Origin: Flammula alnicola
Taxonomy: Eukaryota > Basidiomycota > Agaricomycetes > Agaricales > Strophariaceae
Assembly (NCBI GenBank): GCA_015499995.1
Contig: JADNRV010000039.1
Span: 1-64,000, forward strand
Direction: 5' to 3'
Length of the DNA: 64,000 bases
The notes beneath the pieces were generated by a model. It ran no database searches, was not told the DNA's origin, and worked only from the letters and a program-made list of their open reading frames with translations. Within the stretch, counting starts at the first letter, position 1. Each line of letters begins with the position of its first letter. This document shows positions 1 through 11,248 of the stretch, in pieces. Made by a program: the position numbers and the translations under genes.

Positions 1-343
1 GGGAGCTACAGGCTGCAACACGAACATAGACGGTTCATCAACGACGTGCGACAAGCGGTGTACAGGATACCGAGGGCATAAACGGAGGTATAGACGGTGT
101 ACGTGGGATGCTACGCATGAGCGCCGGTGAGTCTCTCGCTTCCTGGTTCCGTTACAAACTTCCAACGTCCTCGTCCACGACCCCCAGTTCAACCCTCTTG
201 AGTCTTCCCACTGAACAGCTCGACGCCCTCTCGACAGTCATCGAGACACGTGCCGCTCCCTAGTATCTCGGTTAGTCGGCTCGTCGTGTCATTGTAGATG
301 TCGTCTCAACTTTCTCGCTTGCTCAGTGCTTCCAATATCTTCT

Positions 344-787
344 TCACGGTTCGACTTCGTGCTGTAGAGTCCGAAAGGTAAGCGAGGCTTTGGTTGCAGT
401 TATAGAACTTACGCGTACATCATCCCGCCGCATATCTTCCAGTGTTCTGATCCAAGCCCCACCCATGTCGCAATCTGACCCATCGAGGGCAGGGAGAACA
501 GGTCGCAGGGTGTCGAAGGTGTGAGCAGAGTGGTCGAAGATGTAGGCGGGCGGTGGTTGTTGCATTGTTAGTGCGTCTCTCGCCTCCTGGGCATCCTGGT
601 GATCGCCATTCTTGTATAGCGAGGGGTTCTGGCCACTTTTGAAACGAGAAAATGTAAGTAGCACTTCAATTTCGTAGTCATACATCCTGCTCATCCTTAA
701 AAGCCAGATCAACCACCGCGGAACGTTGCACGCTGACGTTGGGCATGGGATGCTGCTCGCGCTGTGGCCGACCGTATATCTCTGCAT
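344..787 (-). CDS. possible exon(s) of an unrecognised gene
   Basis: An open frame of 147 codons whose later half has balanced, protein-like composition (for example FDHSAHTFDTLRPVLPALDG followed by DMGGAWIRTLEDMRRDD). The stretch around 645-660 reads like an exon edge (a GTAAGTA on the plus strand is not useful to a minus gene, so the splice structure is unresolved). I do not recognise a family. No neighbouring exon could be joined with confidence. It may be a fragment of an old gene rather than a working one. The bases before it (1-343) and after it (788-1,230) hold nothing I can identify. Confidence 0.25.
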   Translation of the reverse strand: MQRYTVGHSASSIPCPTSACNVPRWLIWLLRMSRMYDYEIEVLLTFSRFKSGQNPSLYKNGDHQDAQEARDALTMQQPPPAYIFDHSAHTFDTLRPVLPALDGSDCDMGGAWIRTLEDMRRDDVRVSSITATKASLTFRTLQHEVEP

Positions 788-1237
788 TCTCCATGTACCG
801 TAACCCTCTTTGACCGTAAGACTCTACCGCCGCACATCTATGTCCCCGGAATACCTACTAAATGACGCCAGATACGAACTTCCTGCGAGTCAGGAATAAA
901 TTCACAGTAATATGTACGCACCTATGCAATGACAACGTCCGTCCTCTGCGCTACATCGTGTCTTCGTGAGTGGAATCAAACATCTGTCGTGGTTTCTGGC
1001 ATGCCGATTTATGGAATCGCACAAAGGCAGAGTCACGAGCGGGTGGTGGTGGTTGCAGGAAGACAAGTTACTTCTTCGCAGGCTACTCAAGTTGTCCCAT
1101 TATCGTAGCCGCTCGCTCGAGACAAAACAAAGTGGTCCGAGCGAAATGTAGAGCTTCACTCACGCTTATGTCTTGCAAGTAGACAGTCGCGTCCGAGTCT
1201 GTGCTGTTCCCTGAACATCACAATACAGGCTTGATTT

Positions 1238-1440
1238 GCTGGTACAGCATGCAGGCTCGTCGAGCCTCACTTACGTCGCGCAAGCTGCATCTGTGCAGGA
1301 ACATCAGAAAATGCAGGTCTCCGATTTGCTGGTACAGCATGCGAGGCTCGTCGAGCCTTACTTATGGTTACCCTGGAAACATCACAAAATCCAGGCCTCT
1401 TGATTGGCTGGTATGGCATGCGAAGCTCGTTGAGCCTCGC
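1238..1440. repeat. short tandem array with palindromic core AGGCTCGTCGAGCCT
   Basis: Three degenerate units begin near 1,238, 1,328 and 1,407 (spacing about 90 and 79 bp). Each contains GCTGGTAYRGCATGC followed by a palindromic core: AGGCTCGTCGAGCCT at about 1,253 and 1,344, and AAGCTCGTTGAGCCT at 1,423-1,437. The core is an inverted repeat with a single central base. No coding potential. Related cores occur at 1.83-2.16 kb and 11.25-11.47 kb. Confidence 0.8.
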
Positions 1441-1779
1441 TTACAGTGGTGACGTCTCGCAAGTCGTATAGGCTGTCTGGTGTGCCATGATGGCGGTTGC
1501 AGATGTTGGTCGGGTGAGATCATTCTTCAATTGTCGTTTGGAGCAGGGAATTGTTCCTGGAAGGGGCTTTGAAAACGTCGGGAACATCTCGGGGACACCA
1601 TATTTCAGATAACGTATGTACGATTTAATTTGGACAGGCGTCAATCTATAAGTAAGGGGCCACGAGCGCTAAAAGACTGGTGGACTGACCAATTAGGTCA
1701 GCGACAAATTTGTGTTTTGAAGTATCGCGTTGAGAAGATTCATTCGGCGTTTGTACGATTGAGGTGGGCGGAGGTTGAC

Positions 1780-2165
1780 GGTATCCTCGCATGGATGTAA
1801 GTGGTGATAATGCACCGTGAAATGCAAGGATCGTCGATCCTCGCATAGACGTACGTGCGGATAGTGCACCATGAATTGCGAGGATCGTCGATCCTTGCGT
1901 TATTGTACTTGCAGGCATTGCAGCGTGAAATGCGAGGATCGTCGATCCTCGCGTGGACGTGCAGACAGTGCAGTGTGAATTGCGGGGATCGACGATCCTT
2001 GCACGGATGTACTTGCAGCCAGTGCACCGTAAATTGCAAGGATCGTCGATCCTCGCGTGGACGTACGTGCAGCCAGTGCACCGTGAAATGCAGGGCTCGT
2101 CGATCCTCCCATGCATGTATGTGCAGACAAGCACACCGTGAATTGCGAGGATCGTCGATGCCCGC
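1780..2165. repeat. 54-bp minisatellite with palindromic core GGATCGTCGATCC
   Basis: Seven units with cores starting at about 1828, 1882, 1936, 1986, 2040, 2094 and 2149, mostly 54 bp apart (one interval 50, one 55). Each unit has GTGCAGCCAGTGCACCGTGAA-like sequence followed by the core. Most cores are GGATCGTCGATCC; the one at 1986 has the centre inverted (GGATCGACGATCC), and the one at 2094 is mixed (GGCTCGTCGATCC). Overlapping ORFs on both strands only reflect the repeat. The spacers vary too gradually for a CRISPR array, and the genome is eukaryotic. Confidence 0.85.
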
Positions 2166-2690
2166 AATGTCGGGTTAGATAAAGGCTGAACGAATTGAGG
2201 AACTCGTAATTATTTATACAGATACTCATGCTTCCTTTTTGTCACATTCAGCAACCTCAAGTATACAGTCTTCATTCAGAAACTATTACACAAATATATC
2301 TATTAAATGTATTTGTAACTAAGCGTATGTACTATGGATCAAGTCGATGCGCTCAGGCGTGCGCTCTGCGTCTCGGCGTTTGCCGAAACGCCCATCAACC
2401 GTGTTCGCGCGGTTGATGTTCAGCTTTGACCATTACCTTCCACTCGCGGACGATGGAACCGAGGGGTAGGACCAGAAGGGAAGACCCATGGCGTGGGAGA
2501 TCCAACAGGTGCGTCATCCGCAGTAAGTTTGGGATTTGGAAATTCCGGCGTGGACTACGGCGATCGCGATGGTGGGAATTCCGGCAGAATTGGCACCGCC
2601 ACAAAAACGTGACTGGTTTGCCAGCGGCGCGCGTCGCCTCTATTTATCGCGCACCCGCTGCTGCAACACACTGCACTGTCCTCTTTAACC

Positions 2691-4914
2691 ATGAACGCCG
2701 CGCTGTTATTAGCGAATCTTTGTACCCACCCTTTCAATACCTCACTTTAGATGGCCTAGTCACCTTTACTCGACTTGCCTCACATCTCAAGCGCGTTATC
2801 CTTCAACCTCAGCCAATCCAGCAGAGCAATCCTGCAACACCGCCTTCTCATCTTCCCGAGCCCGTTCTTATCTTTCTCGGTACCGCCCTTGGAATTCCCC
2901 TTTATGCAATGGCTGATTGCTGGAATATTCTGAGGGAGCACGTTTGGGAAATGCCTCTCACGCCCTTGATGGATGATGACTACCAGCTGTTTAAGCACTT
3001 TGGATGGCCGCACGGAATAAGTTGAGGCTTTTGAGTCATTTTCACGAAATAATGTTATCTGACATGTTATTTAGCCGCGGTTTCTATTTATCCACCAAAT
3101 GATTGTTGTCTCAACAGCAATTGTACACACCGCATTCCGTTGAAGAAAGAGTATCGCAAGCAGGCTGTCATCTATACAGATAATTTAGGAGTTCAGCCAA
3201 GCTGGAACACTTCGCTCTACTGTCCAAGTATGTTCATTGTGTATCCCTTCCAAAAAATGATGCAAACAAATGTGCAGAGTGTCATACGAGCTACCATAAG
3301 AACTATTCCGTTACCAATGGCTACCGTACATACTATGCGGGTGTTCCAGATTTAATACAAGTTGGAGAACATCAGTTCGTCGAAACCAAGCTCGTTCACA
3401 CCTGGCGTGCAAATATGCTCTTCGGGTGGTGAGTAACTTTATTTTAATAACTGGTCTTGAGTTCGCAATATTGATATGGAATATAATTTATCAAGGTTTT
3501 CAGCGTCTAATACAAGTCGCGTTTATGAAGCCTCCAAGACGGATCATACTTATTTCCAGCCATCCGAATGGAGTCTAAGTAACCATCTCACAACGAACCA
3601 GGTTTGGGATGCCTTTGTGATTTTAGGCTTACTCTAGGATGCGGTTTTCCGGGGTAAATTACTTGTGGTTCCACATACAGGGGCACAGTCAGACAGATTC
3701 AAGGCTGCGATGGAGGAGCGAAATGAATGGATCGTTTTAAATGGACAACCCGACGCTGTTCGTCATGTCTGTGACAGATGTAAGTATGCGCATTTTTCAG
3801 ATGCCGGATGGGACCTTTCGTGAGTTGCCGTACCACTTAGATATACAGGCTAAGCTAATTGGCTATAGAAAAATGTCAAGCCATTGTCGGTGACGGCTTG
3901 AGCATGGGTCGACCTTGCTGTGGCGTTTTTAGATGTTTGAAACCACTACAAAACAATCGACACCGATTCTGCGCTGAACATATCAAACTTCATGATAAAT
4001 GTGCAGTTGTCAACTGTGAAAACCCAGTCCTTGAGGTTACCGTTGATGATCATAAAGGCGGACCACCGAAGATTGTAAAGAAGAAGACTTGTTCACTGCC
4101 AATCCATCAACAGATTGAGGCAAAATATCACGAGCGCAGTACGGGATCTTTTCTCTACAAGGATCGATTACAGCATGCGCAAATCTCCCAGCCTGTCGAT
4201 TCATTTTCCCAATCACGTCGTGTCCCTGAGCAAGATGTCCAGGAAGATTTCGAGTCATACACTGCGGGCGGTCAATCTGGCATAGCGGTATCCGTTCAGA
4301 AGAATCCTGGTAGTGTGGGCGTTACGGACTCAGACGTGATCCCAGAACCTTGTCCCTCAAAATCTGCAGCTGGAAATCGGACCTTCAAGGCGCAGTTTGG
4401 AAGACGCAGAGCTCATAACGAGCAAACCTTGGTTCGACCGTGTGGGGTCATCTTTGCGCATGCCACAATGTTCGGAGCAGAGGCCGTTTCAAACTTTCTC
4501 GTTATGGTGAAGAATGCGGCAGCGTTTTCAGTCCCTGGGGCCCAGAAACCCGAGCACATCTTCTATGACACCAATTGCAGCGCTCGACAGCAAGCCGAGA
4601 AGGATCCATAGTTTAAAGGAATCGGAATGTGTGTCGACGCATGGCATTTTCGCAACAAGCATGCAGTGACACATGCGTACTGCCAGCTAAACTGTAACCC
4701 TGCAATGTACCCTGAACTCATGGACGCTTTGGCTGCATGGTTCTTCAATACATCAATCGCGGAGCAGACAAACGCCTGGCTTGGCGGTTATCATTCCATG
4801 TGTCGAGAGATGTTACCAGCCAAGTATGACTTTTTTTTGGATGAGATGATTCGACTTCGGAACATCGAAGTGATACGACGTTTACACAGGCAGGGTCATC
4901 CACGTACTCTGTAA
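2691..4914 (+). pseudogene. KDZ-family transposase with CxC5 and CxC6 cysteine clusters, inactivated
   Basis: The order of segments matches agaricomycete KDZ transposases. An N-terminal CxC5-type region (LVTFTRLASHLK near 2,755) is followed by exons at about 3,080-3,230 (YPPNDCCLNSNC), 3,280-3,430 (KCHTSYHKNY, GVPDLIQVGEHQF), 3,497-3,780 and 3,859 onward (CxC6: GRPCCGVFRCLKPL, NNRHRFCAEH). The RNase H-like core follows: YDTNC (4,564-4,578), DAWHF (4,636-4,650) and the Glu in SIAEQTN (near 4,755), the likely catalytic D, D, E. Introns are short with GT/AG ends. Lesions: the start MNAALLLANLC at 2,691 is out of frame with the next segment near 2,748; an in-frame TAG lies at about 3,635-3,637; another TAG at 4,609-4,611 replaces a Trp-like position. 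The copy therefore cannot make a full transposase. It converges on the gene at 5,088-7,200. Confidence 0.85.
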
Positions 4915-5087
4915 ATAATTCATTTTGGTACTGGTAATTTTATTCTACGACAGAGCGATGATCTTTCTAATTCTACAAAACAATTTCGTACACAAAAACT
5001 AATGAGAAAGAAAGACACATCATGAAACCACATTACAAAATTTCATACATGCATCGAGGAGAAAGGAAAGCTACGAACAGTGACGAT

Positions 5088-7200
5088 TTATTTTTTTAAT
5101 GGTACAAGCTTCGCAAATCGTGTCCAGTGACCTGCACCTGTTCGTTGAGCCGAGAGCGCCGCTTCACGGATGGCGGTTGGCGCGATTGCCCATCGTTTGA
5201 CCTGATCATGATATGTGCTCGGATGCGGAGGTTGTTGCCCAAAGACTTGGTCGAACCGGTCATCATAATTAGCCCTGTTGGCTTTCAACAGTTCGTCCAT
5301 TTTTCGAAAGCCATAGACCATGTCAATGACATACATGTTGCTTGGCCATACAGAGGCAGAACCAGGTATCATAGGAGGAGGACCAGTCAGCGGTGAAGCA
5401 ATATCATAAAGTCCAGATGCAGGCAAAGATGTTGTAACCATCGAGGTAGCCGAGACAGGTATAGCTGAGATAGGATTAATTGACCGAGAAGAAACAGCCG
5501 AGAGAGAGCGGAACGAAGGCCCAAGGTCTGTTGGAGTTCCAAGCCAAGGTGACAAAGATGGTGATACAAGCGGAGAATCCAGGATAGATATCGGGTTACT
5601 GACAGTCATGCCAGACGGAGACAGGCCAGGAGTACGAAGAGGTGAAAGCAAGGGCCGCGCTGGCCAAAAGACAATTTCTATATCTGGTTCTCGTTTAATC
5701 TTCTTATATTTTGATGGAACTGAGTAAAGATGGTTAGCATTGTTCATAAGGAATGGAAAAATTGCGAACTAGGGGGTCCAACAATCACAACCTCGCCTTC
5801 CGAATCCTCGCCGTTATCCAGAGCCCTCGCTTTCCCCTTCCGCTTCAGGACCTTGGTCTTCACAGACTGGCGCGCATTTGACATATAGACACGAGAGGTG
5901 GTTGGCGGGCGGGTAGCGATGTCAAGTTGGCCATCAAAGTCTTCACATATCACACCGGCACGTCGCAAGAGAAAGTAGCCGTCTGTTTTGACGAGGTGGG
6001 GACACGAGACAGGACACTCAAGCCAAATGTGATGTTTGAGATCGTAGAACTCAAGAGTTTCGTCACCGACACGCTTGACGGTGTTGGCACAGTCAGTTAT
6101 CCTCCATTTCGGCCATTGAGGACAAGTCTGAACAATGAAAATGACGGGAGCCTTTTTACTCTAGACTCAAGATTAATAAAGATTGAATAAATGGAACGAA
6201 ACATATACGCACCTGCGCCCACCAGATGACACGAAATCTCTGAACTATCTCGACATCGAGCTGGCCTCGACCGGTAAGAGCCCGCGGTTGTTGGGTTTTG
6301 TCTTCATGGGCGCGCATCCAATTCGGGGCCATTTGTGTTGTTATCGTCGGCTTATTTGCTGCAGTAACCCGTGTAACAGGTATTCCTGAAATAAGCAGGG
6401 AGGGTGATGGTGTAGCGGGAGTAGCTTGTTGGCTGGTGTGAATGGATTGAGATGACGTTGAACCCAGGGTAGATTCGATGACAGGTAAGGCTGATGTGGA
6501 TGAGGTTGACGACGCTGATGACGGAGAGCGCAGGGCAGCACGAGAAGCTGCAAGGGCTTTCTGAAACTCCTCTTCTTCCTGCCTATCCAGCTCTGCCTCG
6601 CGTTCAGCGGCTTTCCTATCATTCTCGGCACGAATCTCATCCTGCAATTGTAGCTGGCGAAAAGGGGCGGCATCCGATAGTTGTTGGGCAAGGTCATCAA
6701 ATGTCAGAGAGGGGTCGATGGTAATTGTTGACGTAGGTGCGAAGGAAGATGGTCGCGTGGAAGCAGGATGCTGAGTTCCCGATGACGGAATGGCCTTGTG
6801 TTCCCTGACACGGCAACCACCCTGTAAGATGCAACACCTCTTGCAGGAAAAGTTTCCGCAGGACCCATGGGCATTTCTCTTGCACCCTACAGTGCCGGAG
6901 CATTTGTCGACAGTTTTAGTTCCGCTGACAGCAGTCTGACTGGCCGTGGACGCGATGACTGCCATTGGTAAGGCGGATTTGGGTGTGGATGCCAGCGGAA
7001 ATGTGTAATGCCAATGGCAGGAAAGACACTGTACGGACATTTATTAGTATAACGAACATTATTGAAGCCGAATATATGCATACGTGCAAGAAATGTTGAC
7101 CGGGGAACTGGCCTCCTTTAGCTGGCCCTTGCACAACAAGTGCATTCTGGCACCGCCCACACTGGCATTTACCATTAATAGTTGGAGTTCGTGAGGCCAT
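5088..7200 (-). CDS. zinc-cluster protein convergent with the KDZ transposase
   Basis: Four exons can be joined in frame: 7200-7084, 7028-6213, 6127-5770 and 5719-5088, giving 640 residues with all introns GT..AG. The N-terminus carries paired Cys motifs (KCQCGRC, then CLSCHWHYTFP across the first intron), followed by a second cluster (CSGTVGCKRNAHGSCGNFSC, residues about 85-105). A Gln/Glu/Arg-rich helical stretch follows near residues 160-190, then Ser/Pro-rich linkers, and a C-terminal segment with WPSNMYVIDMVYGF. The overall plan matches a recurrent uncharacterised protein type in mushrooms that I remember from transposon-rich contigs. Function is unknown; DNA binding through the Cys clusters is inference. 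Its stop lies 173 bp from the end of the KDZ transposase, tail to tail, so the two may be one element. The start ATG lies at the edge of a 31-bp direct repeat (7,196-7,226). Confidence 0.7.
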
Positions 7201-7313
7201 AAGGTGAAAGCAAAATATCGACGATTCCCGCTACCTAAGGTAGAGGGTCTTAGAGACGTTTGAAAAAAAAATTGGCAGTAAAAATCACGATCTTACTCAA
7301 GCTGTGCAGCTTA

Positions 7314-8428
7314 TTAAGACACCACATTTTTTTTGGTGGTTAACAAAGTCACTTGTCTGACTAACTTATTCCTGCAACAAGTTAGCTTGTGCTAACTTTT
7401 GGCGGGCAAGTTGATTTGTCGCAAGTTACAAGTTAACTTGGCCCCGCGATTATGCCCGCAACAAGTTAACTTGTCACACCTCGCTTGCACAGTAAGTTCA
7501 CCTTGGCCCACCTGCAGCCGGCTCCATGCTGTGCCCGCCCGACTGCTGCTCTTGCCGCCCTCTGTGTGCCTTTACTTAACAAGTACCTTGTATTAAGTTA
7601 GTAGCTACCAATATATAGACCATAAATACACAAAATTACATCTCAAGCTAGGATTTTAAGTCACGAAGCTGACCAGTTAGCTGGTGCATTCCGTAGAACT
7701 AACTTACAGGTTGAGCATCAGCACAATGGTACGCTTGACTTAAAAAAAGGCTAACCTGCATTTGTATCGGGTGCATTCTTGTATAATAATTACACTCTTC
7801 CACATCCACCAATAGCATGAAAAATTAGATAGATCATATCTTAAAGGATTATAATCCCAGGAAAAATGGAAATTCATGTGAAGTTATGACATGAATTAGC
7901 AGCCGTACCAAATGTCGCATAAGTCGTGCGCACTTACGTGTGATCCATGGGCGCTTAACGGGCGCTTGCACGCGCACTCACACAGCATGCGACAACTTAT
8001 GTCTGCACTCACTCCACACTAACCTGAGCCACTCACCCTCACTGACCCTCATTGACCCTCACTGACCTTCACTCACTCACACGCACTTGCATGTACTTGC
8101 AAGCACTCACACACGCACTTGCACGCACTTGCATGCACTTGTACGCACTCGCGCTAACATGCACGCCCTCGGGCTAACTTGCACGCACTTGCATGCACAC
8201 ATACTACTTGGTTGTGATTTGCACGAGCTAACTTGGAGCCATCGTGTTGCATAAGTTACTAGAAGTTAGTCTAAGTGAGGGGCAAGTTGCAAGTTAGATT
8301 GTCGTCAGCGTGGGAATAAGTTGAATATTCATCCCCTGCACCGGCATCTCGGCCACTGCAGGCCGCAAGTTAGCAAGTTGACCCGGAAAAGTAACTTTAT
8401 TGACAGTCCATTTTTAAGACACCACATT
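7314..8428. mobile_element. nested 1.1-kb non-coding insertion rich in CAAGTTAACTTG
   Basis: TTAAGACACCACATT occurs at 7,314-7,328 and again at 8,414-8,428, bounding about 1.1 kb with no gene. The interval is packed with variants of the palindrome CAAGTTAACTTG or CAAGTTAGC (for example near 7,395, 7,430, 7,460, 8,290, 8,360) and has a GCACTTGCACGCACT-like low-complexity stretch at about 8,030-8,215. The 15-bp direct repeats could be target duplications. No protein-coding capacity is seen. Which superfamily it belongs to is unknown. Confidence 0.5.
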
Positions 8429-8512
8429 ACGTCGTTTGTCTCGGTTTTTCCCTAGCATGGTTCGACGGTGTCTATTCGGATTCCTCCTTTCTTCCCCCTC
8501 CCCTCCCTCCTC

Positions 8513-9182
8513 ATGTTGACTTCTATTGCTGTATCTGCAACCCCGGTCGTTGTTCTTTTTTCTCCTGATGTACAGCAATCACGCCTTTCTAGACGCTTTG
8601 TTCAGACTCATATCCCTCGCAAATCTCACTTGTCTGACTTTGCTACCACTGTTTCCGCTTGTCTCGATCTTGTTTCTTTAACATGTGTCATCGAATTTCT
8701 AGTTGATCCTTGTCTGGAACAATGTGATGCAATACTTGGGTTGGATTGGGGTCAGGAATGCGAGCGCTCTGGAATGTTACGCCTTGTTGAGTCTGTTGAA
8801 CGAACTCGCGATGTGTTGGGTGAGACTCGAGACTGTTTCAGTATTAATATTCTTATCAATTCTTCTTTTCAGATTATCCACCACCTCTCCTTCCTAATCG
8901 ACTGGGTTTGCCTTCAGGTATGTTCCTAATTGCTATGAGTTACATTACATGGCTGACACCTATGCAGAATCCTACGTTGCGACGTTAGCGTCCGACGAGT
9001 TGTCAACTCGACGAGAGTTGTATGAAGTTAACTTCATTGATAATGAATTACCGGAACATGAAAGCTCTGGTTTAATGCAATGTGATGATAACTCTGTAAC
9101 TGATTGCACCAATACTAGTCCGACTTCCGAAAGAGAAAAGAATATCATGAATGATTTTAACATTGTGGATTGTATGCCATAA
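8513..9182 (+). CDS. small ORF with retropepsin-like ILGLDW motif
   Basis: Three exons join in frame (8513-8819, 8873-8917, 8968-9182) to give 188 residues; both introns are GT..AG. A segment FLVDPCLEQCDAILGLDWG (residues about 65-83) resembles the conserved ILGxDWL block after the flap of retropepsin-like proteases, but I see no clear D-S/T-G catalytic motif. It sits inside the interval bounded by 31-bp direct repeats and its stop codon lies in the right repeat. It could be a fragment of a retroelement or an unknown small element ORF. An upstream in-frame GTG at 8,468 is possible but the ATG at 8,513 is preferred. Confidence 0.45.
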
Positions 9183-9479
9183 GGTGAAAGCAAAATATCG
9201 ACGATTGAAATAAGGCGGGAGGTATCACGTAGACGTAGAGGGCAGAACTGACGAGCAAAAACGAAAGTGTCTGTGCGTAGACGGTAGTTTCCGCCGTAAT
9301 GATCGCTGTAATGATCGCCGGAATTCACGCCGGAAATTCCAACTCACGAATGCCCTCGTCATCCGACGCCCATTTGAACCCCCAACTAACGCACGGATTT
9401 CCCTTAACCCAGCCTCCATCTCTCCCTCATCGCGCGCTGTCGACGCGCCCTCCTCCACCCTCACACTTTGCAACATCCA

Positions 9480-10930
9480 ACCTACGCGGCTGGTCACGCA
9501 ACACATGGGGTACAACTCCTGCGTATGCAATAGACAACGATGGTTACTGTGTACACAGAGCACCCAAGGTCCACGACTGCCGCATCCCACCTCTCCGCCG
9601 GCACCTCCTGCAGCAATGTCGAGCACGAACAAGGTTCGTCGTCACTCGTACGGCCACCGCACGACCTCCGTGGCCATGACAGTTACCTCAGTTACCTCGC
9701 CATGTCCACGGCCGCAGCTCCGTCGTTTCAACCTGCTGCCTCCGTTGCGACGGAATCGAGCACGGAAGAGCTTCACACTCGCTCGTGCAGCCACTCCGTC
9801 ACATCCACGACCACGGCATCCATCCTATCCTCCCCCAGCCTCTTCTGCGGCGACGTCGAGCTTCATCCTCACTCGTACAGCCGCCGCACGGCTTCCACGA
9901 CCACAATAGCTGCCCTGCCATGTCCACGACCCGCAACGTTCCGTCTCCTCCATCCGCTGCCTCCCCTCCGGCAATATCAAGCATGAATGAGCTTCATACT
10001 TGCTCCTGCAGCTACCTCGCTGCATCCACAACTGCCGCGTCCACCCCCAGCCTCCTCTGCAGCGACATCGAGCACGAATGACCTTCGTGCTCGCTCCTGC
10101 AAGCACTGCATGGCTTCCACAACCACGGCAGCCACTCTGATGCGTCTACCTCCGTCCTCTGAACCCGCTTCCTCCGCTCCGGCGACATCAAGCGTGAGCG
10201 AGCTTCATGCTTACTTGTGCAGCCGCGTGTCCATAACTCCCCGTATCCATCCTCTCTCTCCCCCCCCCCCCCACGCCTCCTCTGCGGCAACGTCGAGCAT
10301 GAACGAGGGTCGTACTTGCTCGTACAGTCACTGCAAGGTGTATGCGACCATGACTACTGCCCCGCCGTGTCCACCTTCGTCCTCTGACCCCGTTGCCTCC
10401 GCTCCGGCGACATCGAGCCTGAGCGAGCTTCACGCTCACTCGTGCAGCTGCCTGGCCGCGTCCACGGCCCCCCACATCCATCCTCTCCTCCTCGCACCTT
10501 CTTTGTGGCAATGTCGATCACGAACGAGGCTCGTGCATGTTTGTGAAGCCATTCCGTGGCCTTCACGACCGTCGCTTTCGTCTCCCAATCCATTTGCATC
10601 GTATCCGGCCACTACGAGCACGACAGAGCTTAATGCTCACTCGTGCAACTGTGTTGCCGCATCTATGACCCCTGCGTCCATTCTTCCTCCTCCCAACTCT
10701 CCTCTGCGGCGACTCCTCTGCGGCGACATCGAGCACGAATGAGCTTCGTGCTCCCTCGCGCTGCACCCTTGCACCCTCTGCAGCAACATCGAGGATGAAC
10801 GGGCTTCGAGCTTGTTCATAAGAGCCACCTCGCGGCCTCTGCGGCCACCGTTCCCTGGATCTCGCCAGGCAACGCATGGGGTATGACTCCTGCGTCTGCA
10901 ACCAACAACGACGACACGTCTGCGGCATAA
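9480..10930. repeat. degenerate GC-rich tandem repeat region
   Basis: About 1.4 kb of imperfect units carrying the motif GCGACATCGAGCACGAAYGA followed by CTTCGTGCTCGCTCCTGCAG-like sequence, for example near 9,850, 9,970, 10,060, 10,190, 10,290, 10,410, 10,520, 10,610, 10,730 and 10,780. Related sequence with CATGGGGTAYRACTCCTGCG occurs at both ends (about 9,506 and 10,876). A run of 14 C is at about 10,260. The long Ser/Thr/Pro/His ORFs here exist in several frames and strands and look like products of base composition, so I do not call a gene. Confidence 0.65.
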
Positions 10931-11248
10931 GGGGTAAAACTCCTATGTACGCATTCAGTTGCCCATCCCGTCTTGGTGTGCAGCCGACATAGCTGGTGCT
11001 GAGTCCTTTTTGAGAAGCGACGCAGCTCCCTGTCTGACGTTCGAACGTGCATGAGCAGTGCGCTGGGTCCGCACTTGTGAATCACCCTGCTCATGCCACG
11101 GACGTCGCCCCACAAATGATGGTTCGACATTCAAGCTTGAGACGAAATCTTGAGGCTGCTAGATTACACGTAAGTCTTTTCCTTGTAATTTTTTATATGT
11201 TGTCTGACTGATTTATTGCAGAACAATGTCGACACGTAAGTGCTTGTG

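Larger units (their letters stand above)
7196..9206. mobile_element. insertion flanked by 31-bp direct repeats, upstream of the zinc-cluster gene
   Basis: The 31 bases at 7,196-7,226 (starting GCCATAAGGTGAAAGCAAAA) recur exactly at 9,176-9,206. Between them lie about 1.95 kb that include a small three-exon ORF and a further nested insertion. The left repeat overlaps the start codon of the minus-strand gene at 7,200; the right repeat contains the TAA of the ORF ending at 9,182. A 31-bp target duplication would be unusually long, so a segmental duplication or recombination product is also possible. Confidence 0.55.

Noticed and set aside
1780..2165. CRISPR-like array
   Set aside because: Regular 54-bp spacing and a palindromic core recall CRISPR, but the spacers are themselves related to one another and the genes around are eukaryotic with introns.
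9987..10742. 251-codon open frame in the GC-rich repeat block
   Set aside because: Overlapping long frames occur in several phases and on both strands, the composition is Ser/Thr/Pro/His dictated by the repeat, and no start context, intron or domain supports it.
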